DNA of 64,000 nucleotides. Source: Pseudorhizobium flavum (GTDB lineage: Bacteria > Pseudomonadota > Alphaproteobacteria > Rhizobiales > Rhizobiaceae). Of this stretch, positions 51,563 through 61,050 are shown piece by piece; the first letter of the stretch is position 1, and each line of letters starts with the position of its first letter. The notes under the pieces are model-generated. The model saw only the letters and a program-made list of their open reading frames with translations, was not told the origin of the DNA and did not search any database. The stretch lies in assembly GCF_902502825.2 (NCBI RefSeq), contig NZ_LR723670.1, forward strand, positions 3,038,001 through 3,102,000, given 5' to 3'. Made by a program: the position numbers and the translations under genes.

Positions 51563-53959
51563 ATGAGCGTTACCGAAGCTCCCGTGGTCTGGTTCGAGAA
51601 GCTCAGGAGGATCGACGTCGCCAAGGTTGGGGGCAAGAACTCGTCCCTTGGCGAGATGATCCAGACACTCGCGCAGAGAGGCGTGGATGTTCCGGCCGGT
51701 TTCGCCACCACCGCCGACGCCTACTGGAACTACGTCGACGAGAATGGGATCCGAGACGCAATGGCTGCGCTGATTGCTGATTGGACGACGGGCAAAGCCA
51801 GTCTTGCGGAAACAGGAGCGACAGTCCGCAAGCTATTCCTGCGTGGCGACTGGCCCAAGGAGACTGCGAAGGCCATCATCGACGCTTATCGCGAATTGTC
51901 GGAACGGGCAGGTCGTACCGACGCCAGTGTTGCCGTCCGATCGAGCGCGACAGCCGAGGACCTGCCCGACGCAAGCTTTGCCGGACAGCAGGAAACCTTT
52001 CTCAATGTCGCGGGCGAAAAGGCGCTGCTCGACGCGTGCCGACGCTGCTTCGCCTCGTTGTTTACCGACCGCGCCATCTCCTATCGCCAGGCCAAGGGCT
52101 TCGACCACATGAAGGTTGCTCTGTCGATCGGCGTCCAGCAGATGGTCCGTTCCGACATCGGTGGATCCGGGGTCATGTTCTCGATCGACACGGAAACGGG
52201 GTTCGACAAGGTGGTCCTTATCAACGCTGCCTGGGGTCTCGGCGAAAACGTCGTGCAGGGCGCGGTCGATCCGGATGAATACCAGGTCTTCAAGCCGCTC
52301 CTCGACCAGCCGTCGCTAACGCCGATCATCGCGAAGAAGAAGGGCGCAAAGGCCATCAAGATGATTTACGGCAACGCCGATCAGCCGACGCGCAACGTGC
52401 CGACGTCCAGGGCGGAGCGGGAGGCCTTCGTGCTCGCCGATGAGGAAATCCTGACGCTTGCCCGTTGGGCCGCTACCATCGAGCAGCATTATGGTTGCGC
52501 GATGGACATGGAATGGGCCCGCGACGGAGAGACCGGGCGCCTCTACATCGTCCAGGCCCGTCCAGAAACCGTACAGTCCAACCGGGAAGCCGCGGTCTTC
52601 AAGGCATATCACATCAAGAGCAAGGGAAAGCAGATTGTCAGCGGCCTCTCCATCGGCGATGCCATCGTCTCTGGTCAGGTCTGCCTGATCGAGACGGCCA
52701 AGGACATCGAGCAGTTCGTCGACGGCTCGATCCTCGTTACCTCCACGACCGACCCCGACTGGGTGCCAATCATGAAGCGTGCGGCAGCCATTGTCACAGA
52801 CCACGGCGGACGCACCTCCCATGCCGCCATCGTGAGCCGGGAACTGGGACTTCCAGCTGTTGTGGGAACCGGAGATGCGACGCGTCTCCTGCACACTGGC
52901 CAGCAGATTACCGTCTCCTGCGCCGAGGGCGACGAAGGCATGATCTACGAAGGCGTCGCGGAGTACGATATCGAAACGCTCAACATGGGCGACGTTCCGA
53001 CGACAGAGACGAAGGTCATGCTGAACCTCGCCAATCCCGGGGCTGCCTTCCGCTGGTGGAAGCTACCGGCGGACGGAGTTGGCCTTGCGCGCATGGAGTT
53101 CGTCATCAGCAACGCCATCCGCATCCATCCCATGGCGCTTGTCCACTTCGATCGCCTCAAGGATGAGGCCGCCAAAGAGGAAATCGCCGCGCTGACCGCC
53201 GCCTACGATGACAAGGCGGAGTATTTCGTCGACCAGTTGTCCGAGGGTCTGGCTCGAATTGCAGCGGCGCTCTACCCGAAGCCGGTGATCGTCAGGATGA
53301 GCGACTTCAAGACCAACGAATATGCAGGCCTTGTCGGTGGCGCGGAATTCGAGCCGAAGGAGGAAAATCCGATGATTGGCTTCCGTGGTGCATCCCGCTA
53401 CTACTCGCCCCGCTATCGCGAGGGGTTCGCGCTGGAGTGCCGGGCAATCCGTAAGCTCCGCAACAAGCTCGGCTTCAAGAATGTCGTCGTCATGATCCCC
53501 TTCTGCCGTTCCGTCTCGGAGGCGGAGAAAGTACTGGAGGTGATGGCAGAAAACGGATTGAAACGGGGTGAGAACGGGCTGCAGGTCTACGTGATGTGCG
53601 AAATCCCCTCCAACGTCATCCTCGCAAAGCAGTTCGCGCAGCATTTCGACGGCTTCTCGATCGGTTCGAACGACCTCACCCAGCTCACCCTGGGGGTGGA
53701 CAGGGACTCCGGCGAGCTTGCTGACCTGTTCGACGAGCAGGACGAGGCGGTGAAGTGGATGATCCGCAGCGTCATCACCGAGGCCGAAAAGGCTGGCGCC
53801 AAGATCGGCATCTGCGGGCAGGCACCGAGCGACCATCCGGAGTTCGCGAAGTTCCTGGTGGACTGCGGCATCGACAGCATCTCCGTCAGCCCGGACAGCT
53901 TCGTCGTTGTGAAGAAGAAGGTCGCAGAGGCGGAAGGGCGTCGCTCAGCAGCCGCCTGA
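51563..53959 (+). CDS. ppsA: Phosphoenolpyruvate synthase
   Basis: A 798-residue protein, close to the 792 of E. coli PpsA. The N-terminal ATP-grasp part has VGGKNSSLGEM and VRSSATAEDLPDASFAGQQE; the swivelling domain has the phosphorylated histidine H420 in DHGGRTSHAAIVSRELGLPA; the C-terminal PEP domain has PMIGFRGASRYYSP and GSNDLTQLTLGVDRDS, ending with ICGQAPSDHPEFA. It makes PEP from pyruvate and ATP, releasing AMP and phosphate, in gluconeogenesis. TGGAGGTCAGCA precedes ATG 51563. The upstream FixK/FNR-type box suggests low-oxygen induction. Confidence 0.95.
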   Translation: MSVTEAPVVWFEKLRRIDVAKVGGKNSSLGEMIQTLAQRGVDVPAGFATTADAYWNYVDENGIRDAMAALIADWTTGKASLAETGATVRKLFLRGDWPKETAKAIIDAYRELSERAGRTDASVAVRSSATAEDLPDASFAGQQETFLNVAGEKALLDACRRCFASLFTDRAISYRQAKGFDHMKVALSIGVQQMVRSDIGGSGVMFSIDTETGFDKVVLINAAWGLGENVVQGAVDPDEYQVFKPLLDQPSLTPIIAKKKGAKAIKMIYGNADQPTRNVPTSRAEREAFVLADEEILTLARWAATIEQHYGCAMDMEWARDGETGRLYIVQARPETVQSNREAAVFKAYHIKSKGKQIVSGLSIGDAIVSGQVCLIETAKDIEQFVDGSILVTSTTDPDWVPIMKRAAAIVTDHGGRTSHAAIVSRELGLPAVVGTGDATRLLHTGQQITVSCAEGDEGMIYEGVAEYDIETLNMGDVPTTETKVMLNLANPGAAFRWWKLPADGVGLARMEFVISNAIRIHPMALVHFDRLKDEAAKEEIAALTAAYDDKAEYFVDQLSEGLARIAAALYPKPVIVRMSDFKTNEYAGLVGGAEFEPKEENPMIGFRGASRYYSPRYREGFALECRAIRKLRNKLGFKNVVVMIPFCRSVSEAEKVLEVMAENGLKRGENGLQVYVMCEIPSNVILAKQFAQHFDGFSIGSNDLTQLTLGVDRDSGELADLFDEQDEAVKWMIRSVITEAEKAGAKIGICGQAPSDHPEFAKFLVDCGIDSISVSPDSFVVVKKKVAEAEGRRSAAA

Positions 53960-54021
53960 GGCAGGGCGGTTCCGAAGTGCCCATTGGCTTGCGCATCTCA
54001 CGATGAGGGCGCGGCTCCTGC

Positions 54022-55005
54022 TCAGGGCACCAGCACCGCCGCGCCGGACAGCCGCCCCGAGCGCAGGTCATCCAGCGCGGCGTTCGCCTCGGCCAGAGGG
54101 TAACGCACAGTGTGGGTTCTCACCCCTGCCGCCAGGGCAATCGGGAAGAATTCCTCCGCATCCTTTCGGGTAAGGTTCGCGACCGAGCAGATGCTTCGCT
54201 CCCCCCAAAGAAGCGAATAGGGCATGCTTGGAATGTCGCTCATGTGGATCCCCCCACAAACGACACGGCCGCCCTTCCTCACCACCTTCAGGGCCTCGGG
54301 CACCAGGTCCCCAACGGGCGCGAACAGGATTGCCGCATCAAGAAGCTCTGGTGGCTTGTCGCCGGAAGCACCGGCCCAGCTGACGCCGAGGCTTCTGGCG
54401 AAATCCTGCGCCTGCACGTCGCCTGGCTTGCTGAAGGCGGAGACTTCGCGTCCCTGCCAACGGCAGATCTGGGCGATGATATGCGCAGCTGCTCCGAACC
54501 CGTAGAGGCCGATCCGCCTCCCTTCACCGGCCTTCTTTAGAGATCGCCAGCCGATGAGGCCCGCACAGAGAAGCGGCGCGAGGGACACCGGATCCCCATC
54601 TTCGGCAAGTTCGAATGCATAATCCTGATCCGCGACCACATGGGTAGCGAAGCCTCCGTCGCGGGTATAGCCGGTGAACTGCGGCTCGTCGCAGAGGTTT
54701 TCCTGCCCGTTCGTGCAATAACTGCAGTGTCCGCAGGTGTGGCCAAGCCAGGGTACCCCGACACGACGGCCGATCCTTTCTTGGGAAACACCCTCACCGA
54801 CCGCCTCGACGCGACCCACGATTTCATGTCCCGGAACGAGCGGCAACTTCGGACTGGACAAGTCGCCGTCCACGACATGGAGATCAGTGCGACAGACGGC
54901 ACAGGCCTCGACCCGGACGAGAATCTCGCCTGCTCCCGGCAGCGGGTCTTGCCGTTCCAGAAGCACCAGCGGCTGCCCAATTTCGTGCAATACCATCGCG
55001 CGCAT
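54022..55005 (-). CDS. Zinc-dependent alcohol dehydrogenase
   Basis: A 327-residue medium-chain dehydrogenase. The catalytic zinc ligands are in ACAVCRTDLHVVDGD and GHEIVGRVEAVGEGV, and the structural zinc cysteines in CGHCSYCTNGQENLC. The NAD(P) motif reads IGLYGFGAAAHII. It resembles the AdhA/YogA group that is often anaerobically induced beside stress genes, but the substrate is unknown. AGGGAGGACCGCATC precedes ATG 55005. It is convergent with ppsA, and no FixK box is seen in its own upstream region. Confidence 0.88.
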   Translation of the reverse strand: MRAMVLHEIGQPLVLLERQDPLPGAGEILVRVEACAVCRTDLHVVDGDLSSPKLPLVPGHEIVGRVEAVGEGVSQERIGRRVGVPWLGHTCGHCSYCTNGQENLCDEPQFTGYTRDGGFATHVVADQDYAFELAEDGDPVSLAPLLCAGLIGWRSLKKAGEGRRIGLYGFGAAAHIIAQICRWQGREVSAFSKPGDVQAQDFARSLGVSWAGASGDKPPELLDAAILFAPVGDLVPEALKVVRKGGRVVCGGIHMSDIPSMPYSLLWGERSICSVANLTRKDAEEFFPIALAAGVRTHTVRYPLAEANAALDDLRSGRLSGAAVLVP

Positions 55006-55154
55006 GATGCGGTCCTCCCTACTAGGTCGGAGTATAGCACCATGAAGAACGACAACGTCGACATGGCACGAGGCCGCTGAAGCGATCAGCGCCGATCGCG
55101 AACGATCCAGCGGCGCGTCACGAGGCGGACGACCGCAGATCCCACCGACAGCAA

Positions 55155-55925
55155 CTAGCGCAGATCCCTCAGATAGGTATTCTCTGCGCGCGACTGGTCG
55201 AAGGCGGAGGTAACGATTTCGGCGAAGAAGAGCGCCTCCTCATCCGCAGGCGCCTCCGCCAGAAGGCTGCCGTCAGGCGCTGCGATATGGGATCGGCCCG
55301 CATAGGCGAAATTCCGGTCCGCACCGCAGTGGTTGATATAGGCGACGAAGACCTGGTTCTCGAAGGCCCTGACCCGGATCATGTGCTCGGCAATGAAGCT
55401 GCCCGACCAGCCGATGGGAAGAGCCGTCGGTACCACCACCAGATCGACACCCGCCTTCGCCAGCCGGCGGACGTTCTCTGGAAACTCGACGTCGTAGCAG
55501 ATCAGCATGCCGACGCGCATGCCGTCGACATCGGCCAGGATGGTGCGAGGTTCTTCCACGGAGAACCAGCGCCGCTCATACGGACCGTAAAGGTGCGACT
55601 TGCGATAGACGGCGAACTCCCCGGAGCCGTCGGTGAGTACTGCGCTGTTGTAGATGGCATCACCATCGGACTCGGCAAAACCGGCAACGATCGTGAGCCC
55701 GGTGCGGGCTGCCATCTCCGACAGGCGCGCCATCGTTGGTGACTGGGCCGATACCGCGGTTTCGACAAGCGCCTCAGCAGCACCATATCCGTTGATCGCA
55801 AGTTCCGGCGCGATCAGCAGCCTCGCACCCTGTTCTGCGGCGCGTGCAGCAGCCTTGGCGATCTTGTCGAGATTGGCTTCGACGTCGCCCGTCATCGACT
55901 GCATCTGGTATCCGGCGATCTTCAT
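55155..55925 (-). CDS. Carbon-nitrogen hydrolase (nitrilase superfamily)
   Basis: A 256-residue hydrolase with the Glu-Lys-Cys triad E41 (IAPELAINGYG), K109 (AVYRKSHLYGPYE) and C143 (LICYDVEFPE). It should cleave a non-peptide C-N bond such as an amide, N-carbamoyl group or omega-amide. The start ATG overlaps the stop of the upstream permease by four bases, so it belongs to the polyamine-type transporter and ureohydrolase operon. An amidase acting on a 4-guanidinobutyramide, carbamoyl or omega-amide intermediate of guanidino or polyamine breakdown is a reasonable guess. Confidence 0.88.
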   Translation of the reverse strand: MKIAGYQMQSMTGDVEANLDKIAKAAARAAEQGARLLIAPELAINGYGAAEALVETAVSAQSPTMARLSEMAARTGLTIVAGFAESDGDAIYNSAVLTDGSGEFAVYRKSHLYGPYERRWFSVEEPRTILADVDGMRVGMLICYDVEFPENVRRLAKAGVDLVVVPTALPIGWSGSFIAEHMIRVRAFENQVFVAYINHCGADRNFAYAGRSHIAAPDGSLLAEAPADEEALFFAEIVTSAFDQSRAENTYLRDLR

Positions 55926-56716
55926 CGGTCACTCGTCATTGCGCCGAGCAGCTTCGGAAGGTCGCCAAATCTGGCGATTGCACCGAAGACAAGCGCTGCG
56001 ATCGCCAGGAAGAAGACGGTTACCGAGGCCATGGTGGGCGTATAGCCGTAGCGCAAGGCGTTGAAGATCTTGATGGGCAGGGTTTCCATAGTGAAGCCAA
56101 CCGTCATGTAGGCGACGATATACTCGTTGAGCGATAGGACGAAGGCGAAGGCATAGCCGGACACCATATAGGGCAGGATCAGGGGAAAGATGACCGTGCG
56201 GAAGATTGCCCGGTCGTCTGCTCCCATGGTCGCGGCGGCCTCGACCAGGGACCGGTCGATCGCCGAAAAGCCGAGCGACAGTGTGACGAGCGGCAGTGTC
56301 ACGAAGAAGATTGCGTGGCTGATGACGGCGGTCCACGGCTGGCCGTAGAACCCGCTGGTTGCCCAGAAGGTCAGGAGACCAAGTGCGGTTATGACGGGCG
56401 GCAGGGTGAATGGAGCAACCCCGAGCAGCTGGAAGATGTTGGCCCACGGCGCCACCCGACGCCACAGAAACCACGCAAGCGGCAGCGCTACGAGCAGCGC
56501 AAGTGCGGCTGAGGTGGCCGCGAGCGTCAGGGAGGCGAGAAGCGCGCTTCTCCACTCGTCATTTGCGAAGATCTCTCCATACCACGACAGGGAAAATCCC
56601 TGGGGCGGAAAGGCCAGGGTCTGCTTCTCATTGATCGAGACGCCTGCCACGACGATCAGTGGCAGTGCCAGAAACAGGCCGACGGCAAGGAAGAAGAAGC
56701 GTCGAAGGGCCGTCAT
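55922..56716 (-). CDS. ABC transporter permease (PotC type)
   Basis: A 264-residue permease with six hydrophobic segments, FSLSWYGEIFANDEWRSALL (characteristic of PotC-like subunits) and the coupling region DRSLVEAAATMGADDRAIFR followed by TVIFPLILPY. It transports polyamine-like or other organic-amine substrates with the PotB-type partner. ATG 56716 overlaps the upstream stop by one base (TGATG), behind AAGGAGGTGGCG. Confidence 0.9.
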   Translation of the reverse strand: MTALRRFFFLAVGLFLALPLIVVAGVSINEKQTLAFPPQGFSLSWYGEIFANDEWRSALLASLTLAATSAALALLVALPLAWFLWRRVAPWANIFQLLGVAPFTLPPVITALGLLTFWATSGFYGQPWTAVISHAIFFVTLPLVTLSLGFSAIDRSLVEAAATMGADDRAIFRTVIFPLILPYMVSGYAFAFVLSLNEYIVAYMTVGFTMETLPIKIFNALRYGYTPTMASVTVFFLAIAALVFGAIARFGDLPKLLGAMTSDR

Positions 56717-57570
56717 CACGCCACCTCCTTTTGCCGTCCAGCGTAGAAGGCAAGACCGACCAGCGCGAGCGAGACGAGCACCAGGAAGACTGCCATGGCT
56801 GCGGCAAACGGCATGTTCGACTGGTAGATCGCCTGATCGGTAATGAGCACCGAAAGCGTCCAGTGCTGCGGCCTGCCGAGCAGTTGCGGCAGCAGGTAGG
56901 AACCGAGCGCGAAGATGAACACCATGATCAATGTCGCGAGGATGGTGTTGCGAAGCGCCGGCACCACGACGGAGAAGAAGGCCCTGACAGGCGAGGCTCC
57001 CAGGGTCCGGGCAGCTTCCGTGAGCGTCGGATCAAGCCTGACAAGGGCCGGGTAGAGGACGAGAACCGTATAGGGCAGCGCCTGGTAGGTCATCGCAGTC
57101 ATCACCGCGCCGAAGCTTGGCGTGAGCGCCTGCGGGCCTTCCATGAGGCCGAGCATGACGAGCAGGTTGGTAAGCCCTGCCGTCCGGGACAGGAGCGTCG
57201 ACCATGCAAAGCCGATCATCACCTCCGAGAGAGAAAGGATGGAGAGGAGAACCACGAGCCACAATATTTGCACGCGCCTCGAAGCGCAGGAGAGCAGATA
57301 GGTGAAGGGCACGCCAATGGCGACACATGCGGCCGCAACCGCCATGGCGAGGAAAAGCGAGAAACCGAGGACCTTGCCGAAAAACAGGCTGAGAAAGCGT
57401 CCGTAATTGTCGAAGACGAGGGCCGGTTCGTAGAAGCCGCCCTGCTGCCGTTCGAAGAAGGAGACAGCGATCATGGTGGCGAAGGGAATGACGAAGAAGA
57501 CGATCAGCATCCCCGCCGGAAAGACGAGCGGTCCGTAGTCGGCCAGGCGCTGCGGTGCCTCCCGCCTCAT
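56716..57570 (-). CDS. ABC transporter permease (PotB type)
   Basis: A 284-residue permease with six hydrophobic segments and the coupling motif DPTLTEAARTLGASPVRAFF followed by SVVVPALRNTI. PotB-like sequence FYEPALVFDNYGRFLSLFFG lies in the first periplasmic loop. The start overlaps the ATPase stop by four bases, showing a tight operon. Confidence 0.9.
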   Translation of the reverse strand: MRREAPQRLADYGPLVFPAGMLIVFFVIPFATMIAVSFFERQQGGFYEPALVFDNYGRFLSLFFGKVLGFSLFLAMAVAAACVAIGVPFTYLLSCASRRVQILWLVVLLSILSLSEVMIGFAWSTLLSRTAGLTNLLVMLGLMEGPQALTPSFGAVMTAMTYQALPYTVLVLYPALVRLDPTLTEAARTLGASPVRAFFSVVVPALRNTILATLIMVFIFALGSYLLPQLLGRPQHWTLSVLITDQAIYQSNMPFAAAMAVFLVLVSLALVGLAFYAGRQKEVA

Positions 57571-58601
57571 CGCGCCAGCACCACGCTCGTCTCTGGATCG
57601 AAGCGCAGGCCGACCGTCTGCCCGACGGTGACATCGGGCCGCGAGCGGGGGGCGGATACGGCGACGATCTGCTGCCCGCCCGCCTCGATGAAGGTTTCGA
57701 CGCTCCCGCCGAGGTCACGGACGAAGGTGACCTTTCCGGCCAGACTGCTTTCCGCTGACGGGACGATCTGCACATCCTCCGGCCGGACGGAGATGGTGCC
57801 GCTTCTCGTGGTGCCGAGAGTGAGGCCCGCGACGGAGGAACCGAAGATGGATGCCTCTCCCTTGCCGTCGGTGGTGAATGGAATGAGGTTCGTCGAGCCT
57901 ATGAAGTCGGCGACGAAGGAATCGGCCGGCCGACGATAGATGTCGACAGGCGCTGCTGCCTGGCGGACTTCACCGCCGTTCATGACCACGACGGTATCGG
58001 CCATGGTCATCGCCTCGCGCTGGTCATGCGTCACGACGATCGTGGTGATGCCGAGACGCTGCTGCAACTGACGCAGTTCGACCTGCATGGCCTCGCGCAG
58101 TTTCGCGTCGAGCGCGGACAACGGCTCATCGAGCAGAAAGAGCTTTGGCGAGATGGCCAGGGCGCGCGCGATCGCAATCCGCTGACGCTGGCCGCCGGAG
58201 AGCTTGTTAACGGAGCGGTCGGAAAAACCGGGCAGATGGATCATCGACAGCAGCTCGTCGACCCGCTTCTTCTGCTCGTCCTTTGAAACGCCACGGATGC
58301 GCAGAGCGTAGGCGATGTTCTCACCAACTGTCAGGTGCGGGAACAGTGCGAGCGACTGGAAGACCATGCCGAGATTGCGCTTGTGGGTCGGAACGCGCGT
58401 GATGTCTTCGCCGCCCAAGGTGATCGAGCCTTCCGTCGGAAGGTCAAGGCCAGCGACCATCCGCATCAACGTGGTCTTGCCGCATCCGGATGGACCGAGG
58501 AGGCAGACAAAGGTCCCTTCCGGCACTGAAAGGCTGACATTGTTCACGGCTTTGAACGTGCCGAACTCTTTCGTCACATGGCTAAGGGTCAGTCCGGACA
58601 T
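57567..58601 (-). CDS. ABC transporter ATP-binding protein (PotA type)
   Basis: A 344-residue ATPase with Walker A GPSGCGKT, Q-loop MVFQSLALFPHLTVGEN, signature LSGGQRQ, Walker B LFLLDEPLSALD and switch VTHDQREA. The C-terminal TOBE domain follows (ISVRPEDVQIV). All motifs are canonical. It serves the two permeases encoded downstream. A hairpin and a 14-base palindrome (CAAGAAGCTTCTTG, 58621-58634) lie between it and the binding-protein gene. Confidence 0.92.
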   Translation of the reverse strand: MSGLTLSHVTKEFGTFKAVNNVSLSVPEGTFVCLLGPSGCGKTTLMRMVAGLDLPTEGSITLGGEDITRVPTHKRNLGMVFQSLALFPHLTVGENIAYALRIRGVSKDEQKKRVDELLSMIHLPGFSDRSVNKLSGGQRQRIAIARALAISPKLFLLDEPLSALDAKLREAMQVELRQLQQRLGITTIVVTHDQREAMTMADTVVVMNGGEVRQAAAPVDIYRRPADSFVADFIGSTNLIPFTTDGKGEASIFGSSVAGLTLGTTRSGTISVRPEDVQIVPSAESSLAGKVTFVRDLGGSVETFIEAGGQQIVAVSAPRSRPDVTVGQTVGLRFDPETSVVLAR

Positions 58602-58647
58602 CTGCTCTACGCTCGGCTTTCAAGAAGCTTCTTGTCTTTGAAGGGAA

Positions 58648-58674
58648 GCCACCCTCCCTGATGGGGAGGGTGGC
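58648..58674 (-). terminator. Hairpin between Pot-type binding-protein and ATPase genes
   Basis: GCCACCCTCCC (58648-58658) pairs with GGGAGGGTGGC (58664-58674), an 11-base perfect stem with a five-base loop, 11 bases after the binding-protein stop. It probably favours expression of the binding protein over the downstream genes. Confidence 0.7.
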
Positions 58675-58684
58675 CGTCGCAGGA

Positions 58685-59773
58685 TCAGCCTGCAATCATC
58701 TCCGTCCACTTCTGGTTCAGGAAGTCGGATTTCTGCTGGTACATCTCGTAACGCGGAATGATCGGATCGATGTCGGACGAGACTGCGTCGAATTCCTCGG
58801 TTGTCAGGTCAAGGAGATCGCGCTTTACCGTCGGAGACGTTCCGACCTTGCGCGACAGCGTTGCCTGGACGGCCGGCTGGCACATGTAATCGATGAAGAT
58901 ATGCGCCTCTTCGACCTTCTCGGAGGCGCGCGAGAGAGCCCAGCTTCCGGAATCGAGGATACCGCCCTCCTTCGGGAAGGTGGAACGCACGGGATGGCCG
59001 TCTGCAGCAGCAAGTCCTGTCACGTCATGATAGTACTGGCCCATCGGGATTTCGCCCGATTTCAGGGACTGCTCGAACTGCGCCTCGTCGCGATACCACA
59101 GCCGTACATTCGGCTTTACCTCTGCCAGCTTTTCGAAGGCCTGGAGGATCCCCTCCTCGGTTGCGAGGATATCGGTGCCGCCGAGATGCGTCTTCGCCGT
59201 CACCTCGAGCAGGAAGGAATTGGAGACGAGCGCAAGCAGGCCCAGCTTGTCGGCGTTTGCCGGATCCCACAGGGCAGCCCAGGAAGTGGGCGCTTCGGGA
59301 TAGACGTCGGTATTGGTGACGAGCGTGATATACCAGGACACGGCACCGATGCCGGCGACGCGACCATCAGGGTACTTGTTGATGAAGGTGTCGATCAGGC
59401 CGGAAGCGTTCCCGATCTTCGCCATGTCGAGCGGAGCCCAGAGCTCGGTCGATTGCCCCTTCAACAGAGCCACCTGCGACATCATCGAGACGTCCGCCGG
59501 CGCCTGGCCAGCGCGCGCCGCCTGCTCCAGCTGCACCAGCCAGGCCTCGCCCGTCGGCTCGGCAATGGATTCTATCGCAATGCCGGTAGCCTTGGTGAAT
59601 TCTGGAAAAATGTTCTTGTCGAAGGAGTCCTTGAAGTAGCCCCCGTAGACGCCGACCTTCAGGGAACGGTCCTGAGCGCGCAGAATGGACGGCATTGCCA
59701 GCATCGACGCACCTGCCAGGCCGGCGCCAAGTACCGCGCGGCGGGTCGGCTGCATGTTGAAGATCTTACCCAT
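58685..59773 (-). CDS. ABC transporter substrate-binding protein (PotD/PotF-like)
   Basis: A 362-residue periplasmic protein. The N-terminus PTRRAVLGAGLAGASMLAMP looks like a Tat signal peptide. The mature part has LKVGVYGGYFKDSFDKNIFP, a PotD-type SWAALWDPANADKLGLLALV and FLNQKWTEMI at the end. PotD/PotF relatives bind putrescine, spermidine or similar amines; the linked ureohydrolase suggests agmatine or a guanidino acid. GGAGAAAGAC precedes ATG 59773. Confidence 0.88.
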   Translation of the reverse strand: MGKIFNMQPTRRAVLGAGLAGASMLAMPSILRAQDRSLKVGVYGGYFKDSFDKNIFPEFTKATGIAIESIAEPTGEAWLVQLEQAARAGQAPADVSMMSQVALLKGQSTELWAPLDMAKIGNASGLIDTFINKYPDGRVAGIGAVSWYITLVTNTDVYPEAPTSWAALWDPANADKLGLLALVSNSFLLEVTAKTHLGGTDILATEEGILQAFEKLAEVKPNVRLWYRDEAQFEQSLKSGEIPMGQYYHDVTGLAAADGHPVRSTFPKEGGILDSGSWALSRASEKVEEAHIFIDYMCQPAVQATLSRKVGTSPTVKRDLLDLTTEEFDAVSSDIDPIIPRYEMYQQKSDFLNQKWTEMIAG

Positions 59774-59844
59774 GTCTTTCTCCTTTGTTTGCCGGCAGGT
59801 TCTGTGCCTGCGCAGCCAGTTCCCACTCTTGTCTTTAGTCTACG

Positions 59845-60903
59845 TCAGGGCTTGCCCGTCACGGAAGGGCTGAACACCATCAGGCTGAGAATTTCAAACA
59901 GCATCTGCGCGCCGGCCTGGGCCGTGTTGCTGGTCGGATCATACTGCGGCGCGACCTCCACCACGTCGCCCCCGACAAGGTTCAACCCCTTCAGGCCGCG
60001 AATGAGTTCCAGGACTTCACGCGTCGTCAGGCCGCCGATCTCGGGGGTACCGGTTCCCGGAGCAAAACCCGGATCGAGGCTGTCGATGTCGAAGGACAGA
60101 TAGGTCGGACCCTCGCCGACCACCGCCCGCGCCTTCTCGATGATAGCCGGGATCCCGAGTCCAGGCACCTCTTCTGCATGAATGACCGTCATGCCGGACG
60201 CATAGGAAAACTCCCAGATATATTCCGCTGCACCGCGAATGCCGATCTGGATCGTCCGAGTAGGATCCAGCACCCCGTCCAGCACCGCGTTTCTGAACGG
60301 GCCCGCATGATGGAACTTGCTATGGTCGAAGGGGCCGCTCGTGTCGCAATGGGCGTCGATATGGATCATTCCCACCGGCGCGCGTCGACCCACCGCCTTC
60401 AGGATGGACTGGCTGATGGAGTGATCGCCGCCAACCGCGAGCGGCACCACGCCCGCATCGACGATCTGGGTGAAGCGCTTCTCGATGTCCTGGTGGCACA
60501 TTTCAAGGTCGTAGCGGCTGCGCAGCGGCACGTCGCCGATATCTGCAACGCGAAGATCGAACACCGGCGCCGTCTTCAGGACGTGATTATATGGGCCAAT
60601 CCGCTCTATCGCCCGCAAGGCGCGCGGCCCGAAACGCGATCCGGGCCGGTTCGTTACGCCCAGATCCATCGGCACCCCGGTGATGGCCACCTGCAAGTCA
60701 CTGAATTCGGGATTTTCCGCATCCACCTGCCTGAATGGAGCAGAAAGAAATGTCGGGACGCCGGCATAGGGGGCGATCCTGCTCCCGCTCTTCGAGAAGA
60801 TCTTTTCCGCCACCTTGCGAAAATCCGGGTCATAGAGATCGCCCCCGTGCCCGCTCCCGTATTTCTCCCGCAGTTCCTTCAGCTTTTCGTCGTTCAGGGC
60901 CAT
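59845..60903 (-). CDS. speB: Agmatinase-family ureohydrolase
   Basis: A 352-residue binuclear-manganese hydrolase. The metal motifs AVGGDHSISQSIL, IHIDAHCDTSG and LSFDIDSLDPGFAPGTGTPE are intact. It releases urea from a guanidino compound. The family includes agmatinase, guanidinobutyrase and guanidinopropionase, and the length and sequence around GVPMDLGVTNRPGSRFGPRA do not separate them, so the symbol is tentative. ATG 60903 gives the usual start MALNDEKLKEL and has GGAG upstream; ATGs at 60966-60969 would lengthen it by about 22 residues. It starts the leftward importer and nitrilase gene set. Confidence 0.87.
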   Translation of the reverse strand: MALNDEKLKELREKYGSGHGGDLYDPDFRKVAEKIFSKSGSRIAPYAGVPTFLSAPFRQVDAENPEFSDLQVAITGVPMDLGVTNRPGSRFGPRALRAIERIGPYNHVLKTAPVFDLRVADIGDVPLRSRYDLEMCHQDIEKRFTQIVDAGVVPLAVGGDHSISQSILKAVGRRAPVGMIHIDAHCDTSGPFDHSKFHHAGPFRNAVLDGVLDPTRTIQIGIRGAAEYIWEFSYASGMTVIHAEEVPGLGIPAIIEKARAVVGEGPTYLSFDIDSLDPGFAPGTGTPEIGGLTTREVLELIRGLKGLNLVGGDVVEVAPQYDPTSNTAQAGAQMLFEILSLMVFSPSVTGKP

Positions 60904-61050
60904 AGATCCGACCGCTCCCCATGTGCCTATTTTTGGTTCCAGCGAACGTGTCGCCTCTGTTTTCATCATTATCGGCAAAGAGTAGCTGGAAATGCAATTG
61001 ACAATGTTCTAGCAGAAGCTGTGAGAAAAATTCACACACAGGAGACAAAG

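Noticed and set aside
56659..57939. Plus-strand frame of 426 codons rich in Arg, Glu and His over the Pot-type permeases
   Set aside because: The minus strand encodes two permeases and an ATPase with overlapping start-stop junctions; the plus-strand product is a low-complexity shadow.
58621..58634. Perfect palindrome CAAGAAGCTTCTTG between Pot-type genes as a regulatory operator
   Set aside because: It lies inside an operon, 20 bases before the ATPase start, where an operator would be unusual, and no second copy is seen near the operon promoter.
60939..60943. GGAAC (minus strand) upstream of the ureohydrolase gene considered as an EcfG promoter
   Set aside because: The bases at the required -10 distance are GA and not TT, and the start codon is too close.
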